Source: Emmonsiellopsis sp. PD_33 (Eukaryota > Ascomycota > Eurotiomycetes > Onygenales > Ajellomycetaceae). Taken from it: a stretch of DNA of 23,673 nt. The notes under the pieces are model-generated. The model searched no databases, was not told the origin of the DNA, and saw nothing but the letters and a program-made list of their open reading frames with translations. The position numbers were made by a program, and so were the translations under genes. Positions within the stretch are counted from its first letter, which is position 1, and every line of letters begins with the position of its first letter. Below are positions 19,463 through 23,673 of the stretch, in pieces. The stretch spans positions 1 to 23,673 of the forward strand of contig JANTQF010000458.1 of the NCBI GenBank assembly GCA_032988165.1, read 5' to 3'.

Positions 19463-19516
19463 ATGACATCATCTGCTGACAGCCAAATCCGACCTCATTC
19501 CTTCCACCAAAAATGA
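19463..19516 (+). CDS. Upstream ORF 1 of Tah18, 17 codons
   Basis: ATG at 19463 followed by 16 further sense codons and TGA at 19514-19516. Its stop overlaps the start of the next upstream ORF as ATGA. It is probably regulatory if the transcript starts upstream of 19463. It may lie outside the transcript, because the start site is not known. Confidence 0.35.
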   Translation: MTSSADSQIRPHSFHQK

Positions 19517-19551
19517 CTCACCTCACTATATCAACCCTGATGCCGAATTAA
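19513..19551 (+). CDS. Upstream ORF 2 of Tah18, 12 codons
   Basis: ATG at 19513 and a second in-frame ATG at 19540, with TAA at 19549-19551. The stop overlaps the next ATG as TAATG. The context AAAAATGA has A at -3, favourable for initiation. Any peptide is too short to suggest a function. Confidence 0.4.
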   Translation: MTHLTISTLMPN

Positions 19552-19592
19552 TGGCCAGCAACACCAGCATCGGCAGCCAAAATGCTTCCTAG
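19551..19592 (+). CDS. Upstream ORF 3, overlapping the Tah18 start
   Basis: ATG at 19551 (context TTAATGG), 13 codons, TAG at 19590-19592. It passes over the Tah18 ATG at 19582 in another frame. Ribosomes that initiate here cannot reach the Tah18 start by forward reinitiation. This would be expected to lower Tah18 translation unless the start is skipped. Confidence 0.4.
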   Translation: MASNTSIGSQNAS

Positions 19593-21725
19593 AACGGCCA
19601 TAGTACTCTATGGCTCGGAGACTGGAAACTCCCAAGAGGTCGCTGAGGAACTCGGGCGGATTTGCGAAAGATTGCACATCGCAGCGCGGGTATGCGAATT
19701 AGATGCGGTTGACGCAGTACGATAAGACTTCCCTACGGGATCGCTGGGGACTTTAACTTATGATTGACGTAGGAATCACTGCGCGATTATGGCTTAACGA
19801 TGATTGCCGTTTCGACGACGGGACAGGGTGATTTTCCTCCGAATGCGCGAGCTTTCTGGAAATCATTGCTCTTGAAAAGGCTCCCGCCAACATTCCTCAA
19901 TGGCGTAAATTTTGCGCTTTTTGGGCTTGGGGATAGTTCATATCCGAAGTAAGATCTCTTTCTCTTAGTATATGGTCATTGAGACTAACATTTTTATCCC
20001 ACCCCGTAGGTTCAATTGGGCGGCCCGGAAGCTACACAAAAGATTAATCCAGCTCGGCGCAAATGAATTATACCCTTATGGGGAGGCTGATGATGAACAT
20101 CTAGAGGGGTATGGGTTGATTTCGCCTGGAAATACCATCTTCCCACGCTAACCGGTGACATTAGCCTTGAAGGGACTTTCATCCCTTGGTCGCTGGACCT
20201 GAGGAAACATTTGCCAGATAAATTCCCATTGGCACCGGGGCAGCACCCCATCCCGGACGACGTCGAATTACCGCCGAAATGGATACTTGCACATCAAGAT
20301 ACAAGAGAGATAGAGGGCTCGACTCCATATCCTAACGTGCCGCCCTCAGAGCCCCAGTCTGGCAGGCAATTAACAAATGCGGACATATCTCCTCACTTCA
20401 GCCATGATCCAAGGCCGATACCGAACACCGTCTCCGCGACGCTGGCAGCGAACAATCGAGTAACTCCAGAAGGTCATTGGCAAGACGTTCGTCATCTCAT
20501 CCTGACAATCCCGGAATCTATCCACTATGTTCCAGGTGACATCCTACAGATAACGCCCCGAAATTTCGCCGCAGACGTAGACTCCCTTATATCCCTCATG
20601 GGCTGGGAACAGGACGCTGACATACCCCTATGTTTTGTCCCCAACACTAAAAGCCATTCAGCCGCCGATCTATCCACTCCCGAAATTCCATACTTATTAC
20701 AAAACCCTGGCTTCACCCTCCGTACTCTTCTCACTGATTTCCTTGACATAATGGCAATACCACGACGCTCCTTCTTTTCCACTATCGCCCATCTTACCGA
20801 CGATTCCTTTCATAGAGATCGTCTGTTAGAATTTACAAACCCAGAATACATTGATGAGCTCTTTGACTACACCACACGCTCACGCCGATCAACCCTCGAA
20901 GTCCTTCGCGAATTCGACAGCGTAACAATCCCCTGGCAGCGGGTATGCACCATCTTCCCCGTCCTACGCTATCGCCAATTCAGCATAGCCAGCGGCGGAA
21001 AACTGAAAAAGGCTGAAAGTTTACCCAGCAGCAGTATCAGCAACAATGGTAGTTGTAGCACACGCTTTGACCTTCTCGTCGCAATCGTCAAATACCGAAC
21101 CGTCATTAAAAAGACGCGCGAGGGAGTCTGCACTCGCTACCTCGCTGTCCTCCGACCAGGCAGCACGCTTAAAGTCCAAGTCCAAAAGGGCGGCCTAAAC
21201 TCGTCGATGAAGCAACTCCTTGCACCAACCGTCCTCATCGGCCCAGGCACAGGCCTTGCGCCCCTCCGCTCCATGCTCTGGGAAAAAGCGGCCATGGCAA
21301 CCGCATTCCGGCAAAAGCATGGCGCGGACGTTCCCGTCCCCATGGGCCCCATTATCTTACTCTTCGGCGGACGAAATAGACAGGCCGATTTCTTCTTCGA
21401 GGAGGAATGGGAGGAATTGAAGAAAGTGCTGGATTTGACGGTGCTGACGGCTTTCTCGAGAGATCAGAGAACAAAGATTTACGTGCAAGATCGGATACGG
21501 GAGGACGCGGAGTTGTTTTTTAGAATTTTGCATGATATGGGCGGGACGGTTTATATCTGTGGCTCATCAGGGAAGATGCCTCAGGCGATTCGGGAGGCGT
21601 TGATTGAAGGGTTTCAAAAGTTTGGTGGTGCGGGTGTGGAGGGGTCAAGGTATGATAGACAGATGGCGGAGAAGTATTTGCTGGATATGGAGAGGGTGGG
21701 GAGGTACAAGCAGGAGACGTGGTGA
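19582..21725 (+). CDS. tah18: NADPH-dependent diflavin oxidoreductase Tah18
   Basis: Four exons (19582-19716, 19773-19948, 20010-20108, 20165-21725) give 656 residues. The flavodoxin-like FMN domain carries YGSETGN (10-16), STTGQGDFP (59-67) and GLGDSSYPK (96-104). The FAD/NADPH reductase part carries RQFSIAS (407-413), GPGTGLAP (496-503), SRDQRTKIYVQDRI and YICGSSGKMP (599-608). It ends in an aromatic residue, W656, typical of this fold. In yeast Tah18 passes electrons from NADPH to Dre2 for cytosolic iron-sulfur cluster assembly and is essential. The protein is soluble with no membrane anchor, which separates it from cytochrome P450 reductase. Introns are 56, 61 and 56 nt, all GT-AG. The chosen ATG begins directly before the first beta strand, as in homologues. 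An insert rich in Ser/Asn (about 420-435) follows the FAD motif. Regulation by the upstream ORFs is possible. Confidence 0.93.
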
Positions 21726-23590
21726 TTTAGGCTAGGTGGCATGGGTATGGGACCGTGAGTAGAATTTTGGGGATAATTTGAATAGATAGATACACTTATC
21801 GTTCCCCTCGCTAGGGGTCATCGATTGGATCATCGATAGATGTACGAATGAAATGAAAATCTTCTCTCTATACTACTATATCCTAATAGTGGGAAGTTGG
21901 CAAAGGGCGTACAGTAAATTCGCATTAATATATCCTGAGCCATCAAGAATCGAAAAGGAAACGGAGGGAAAAAAAATCAAACCAGCCAAGTTATAAAATC
22001 ACATTAAACGGTTGAATATCCCACGAAATCTCCTTCTCAGGGATATTTAAAAGCACCGAATGTTTCATCGATATGCCAGTATCCAAGCCTCCTTGAGAAT
22101 GCATCTGGATGGCCCATCTTTATGTCTTCTAATTAATTGCCTTAGATTGCTCTCCTGGAGGATTCCAGTGAAATGCATACAAGTACGCCTGTATTGCCCT
22201 TTTCTCATGGATGCTACGCACGTTGAAAACCTCAGATCCCTGGAGGAATCAGAGACAATGGCAAGATATAATCAAGGTGTCAGATAATAACTTATCAAGA
22301 GGCCGCTCTCCTCTAAGGGTTGGTTCTTTTTAGTCCGGTTAGCTTTTCCATACGAGGTATTTGTCTCGGAGGGATCCCGTGGAGAAACTTAGTACCCTCT
22401 TGCTGGTAAACTGCTTCCGATAAGAACAATTATGGAAGCTCTTTTCGGAATATACGGGGTTAAGCTTCGTCTGCAAGCATGGAGGAAACAAAGTCAATTC
22501 CGGTGTTTCATCTGCTTTATATGCCCTGTTCGTCTGCATATCAATGCCATATATCCTCTCGCACTCATGGCATTGAATGGATTCAAGACCTAATCCACTA
22601 TACTGTGGTGACTTGATGGGGCTACCAGGAACAGTGACAATTGAGGACAATCCCCAATGCTGCCACATCAAAAGCCAAAATGAACATATCAAGAGGCTAT
22701 TCAGGTGTTCCTCTGCATGCCGAAAAAGAAAAACCCCATATAGATGGCCGCTTTTTAATGTACGGTAAAGAGTCACAAGATGCGCAGCGAGATTCTGACA
22801 CGGATACAAGTTTCCGTTGTTTGTTGTTCGGGGCGATGTCTAAGGATTCCCATGAACAAGACGAGGAAGATAAAGTCCTTCATCAAGCGAAAATTTGACG
22901 TTGTCACGCATAGAAGGGCATGTTCATGGTAAGAAATTGTGCTAGTTTGCACCCAGGTTTCTTGCCGGAAGCTGTGTTCAGGGCGTTGGTTTCCCAGAAA
23001 TGGTTATCTGTATGGCCTCCTAAGAAGACTTTGGATCCAGTTTAAACTCATAAGCAGTTTGATTTGGACAAAAGACAATGCATGCTTTCTTAAGGCATGA
23101 ATGGTAGTAGCTTTACTGAGACTGTTCTTGAGCGTAAAGTTGTTTGGTGTTTATGGGCTCATATCGCAGCTCAATTGGCACGGCGTCCCCGCCAAACCAC
23201 TGTAAGCTGAGCATTGATTGAAGCATAGCCTCACACAGATCACATAGAAGACTTGCCCAACTGCGTTCTTCCACTCTTCGCGTTCGAAGACGCGATGAAT
23301 CCAAACGGAAATCGAGGGCGACAGGCGAGCGATATCACGTGACCCGGGTCTCCGGAAAGCCTCGGTTGCCAGGTTACAGAAAACTCGACCTCCCTAAAAT
23401 CCTTGGCGACCTCGCCACGTGACCCGACCTACAATATCAGGCCCGTGCACCTAGCTGACCTCACTAAAAAATAAATTACCATACCATACAGTACCAATTG
23501 ATTTTCACATGATCTCCACAATATTTTCACTAAAATACCTAGCTGGTTGGGAATCACTTGGGAATCAGTTGGGAATTCATTAATAATTAA
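21726..23590. other. Gene-free right flank
   Basis: 1.9 kb beyond Tah18 with no supported gene. A hairpin CCCCT-CGCT-AGGGG lies at 21804-21817, about 80 bases after the Tah18 stop. Two CATCGAT repeats follow at 21819-21825 and 21831-21837. A 156-codon minus-strand frame at 22339-22809 starts at TTG and resembles nothing I know. From 23430 onward the sequence becomes AT-rich and leads into the TTAGG tract. Confidence 0.45.
23336..23426. promoter_or_regulatory. Paired CACGTGACCCG boxes
   Basis: The 11-mer CACGTGACCCG occurs at 23336-23346 and again at 23416-23426, both on the plus strand and 80 bases apart. The core CACGTG is an E-box bound by basic helix-loop-helix factors such as Cbf1 or SREBP-like proteins in fungi. 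The first copy extends to the palindrome TCACGTGA. Two exact copies suggest a promoter or a functional array, but no gene start is recognised beside them. Confidence 0.4.
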
Positions 23591-23673
23591 TTAGGCTTAG
23601 GATTAGGGGGTTAGGGGTTAGGATTAGGGGGTTAGGCCTTAGGGCTTAGGGGATTAGGGTTAGAAAGGATTAG
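23591..23673 (+). repeat. Degenerate TTAGGG-type telomere-like tract
   Basis: Twelve units beginning TTAG follow one another to the end of the window, starting at 23591, 23597, 23603, 23611, 23618, 23624, 23632, 23639, 23646, 23654, 23660 and 23670. Spacers vary (TTAGGC, TTAGGA, TTAGGGGG, TTAGGGG, TTAGGCC). Filamentous ascomycetes use TTAGGG telomeres. The G-rich strand here reads outward, as expected at a right chromosome end. The heterogeneity is unlike an active telomere, so this is either the inner degenerate part or an internal telomere-like block. Confidence 0.75.

Larger units (their letters stand above)
18931..19581. promoter_or_regulatory. Divergent promoter region; Tah18 leader with uORFs
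   Basis: Sequence between the secreted-protein gene (minus) and Tah18 (plus). Only random short frames are seen until 19463. There a run of three short upstream ORFs begins and reaches into the Tah18 start (see separate entries). No other motif can be supported. Confidence 0.5.

Noticed and set aside
22339..22809. 156-codon minus-strand frame
   Set aside because: It starts at TTG, has no recognisable motif, and its composition is not clearly coding. A spliced gene here cannot be excluded but is not supported.
23113..23304. 63-codon minus-strand frame reading from the right flank
   Set aside because: The first residue is TTG-encoded and the first true Met is 28 codons in. No homology is recognised.

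Overview
This window is nuclear DNA from a filamentous ascomycete (Pezizomycotina, most likely Eurotiomycetes). The genes have short introns (56 to 140 nt) with GTA/GTG donors and CTAAC-like branch points. The gene families are fungal: an AA9 lytic polysaccharide monooxygenase, COP9 signalosome subunit 6, RNA polymerase III subunit Rpc31 and the diflavin reductase Tah18. Order and genus cannot be fixed by eye. The left end (1-234) is an almost pure G/T tract. The right end (23591-23673) is a degenerate TTAGGG-type tract. The window may therefore be a whole contig whose last bases approach a telomere or an internal telomere-like block.

Left half (1-11 kb), accessory and gene-poor: a calcineurin-like metallophosphoesterase (minus, 1162-2139); a spliced, largely disordered protein I do not recognise (plus, 4108-5369); a secreted AA9 copper monooxygenase in three exons (minus, 6347-7280); and an MFS monocarboxylate-type transporter in three exons (plus, 9494-10965). 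The first intron of the transporter appears to be GC-AG. Between these lie four gene-free stretches of about 1 to 2.2 kb.

Right half (12.6-21.7 kb), denser and mostly housekeeping: CSN6 (minus, 12594-13952) and a probable Hsm3-like proteasome chaperone (plus, 14266-16233) share a divergent promoter of 313 bp. Rpc31 (plus, 16839-17854) follows. A small secreted protein of unknown function (minus, 18114-18809) converges on Rpc31. Tah18 (plus, 19582-21725) diverges from the secreted protein and is preceded by a chain of three overlapping upstream ORFs. The last 1.95 kb holds no gene I can support.

These genes do not form a pathway or a biosynthetic cluster. By family knowledge, several act in basic cell functions: protein turnover (CSN6, the Hsm3-like protein), Pol III transcription (Rpc31) and cytosolic iron-sulfur cluster assembly (Tah18). 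The AA9 enzyme, the transporter and the secreted protein act at or outside the cell surface. I saw no transposase, reverse transcriptase, rRNA, tRNA or CRISPR array. Exon boundaries were worked out by hand from splice signals, reading frame and family alignment from memory, and each sums to an open frame. The best leads are the overlapping uORF chain before Tah18, the GC-AG intron, the telomere-like right end, and the optional in-frame introns in the Rpc31 and Hsm3-like genes.
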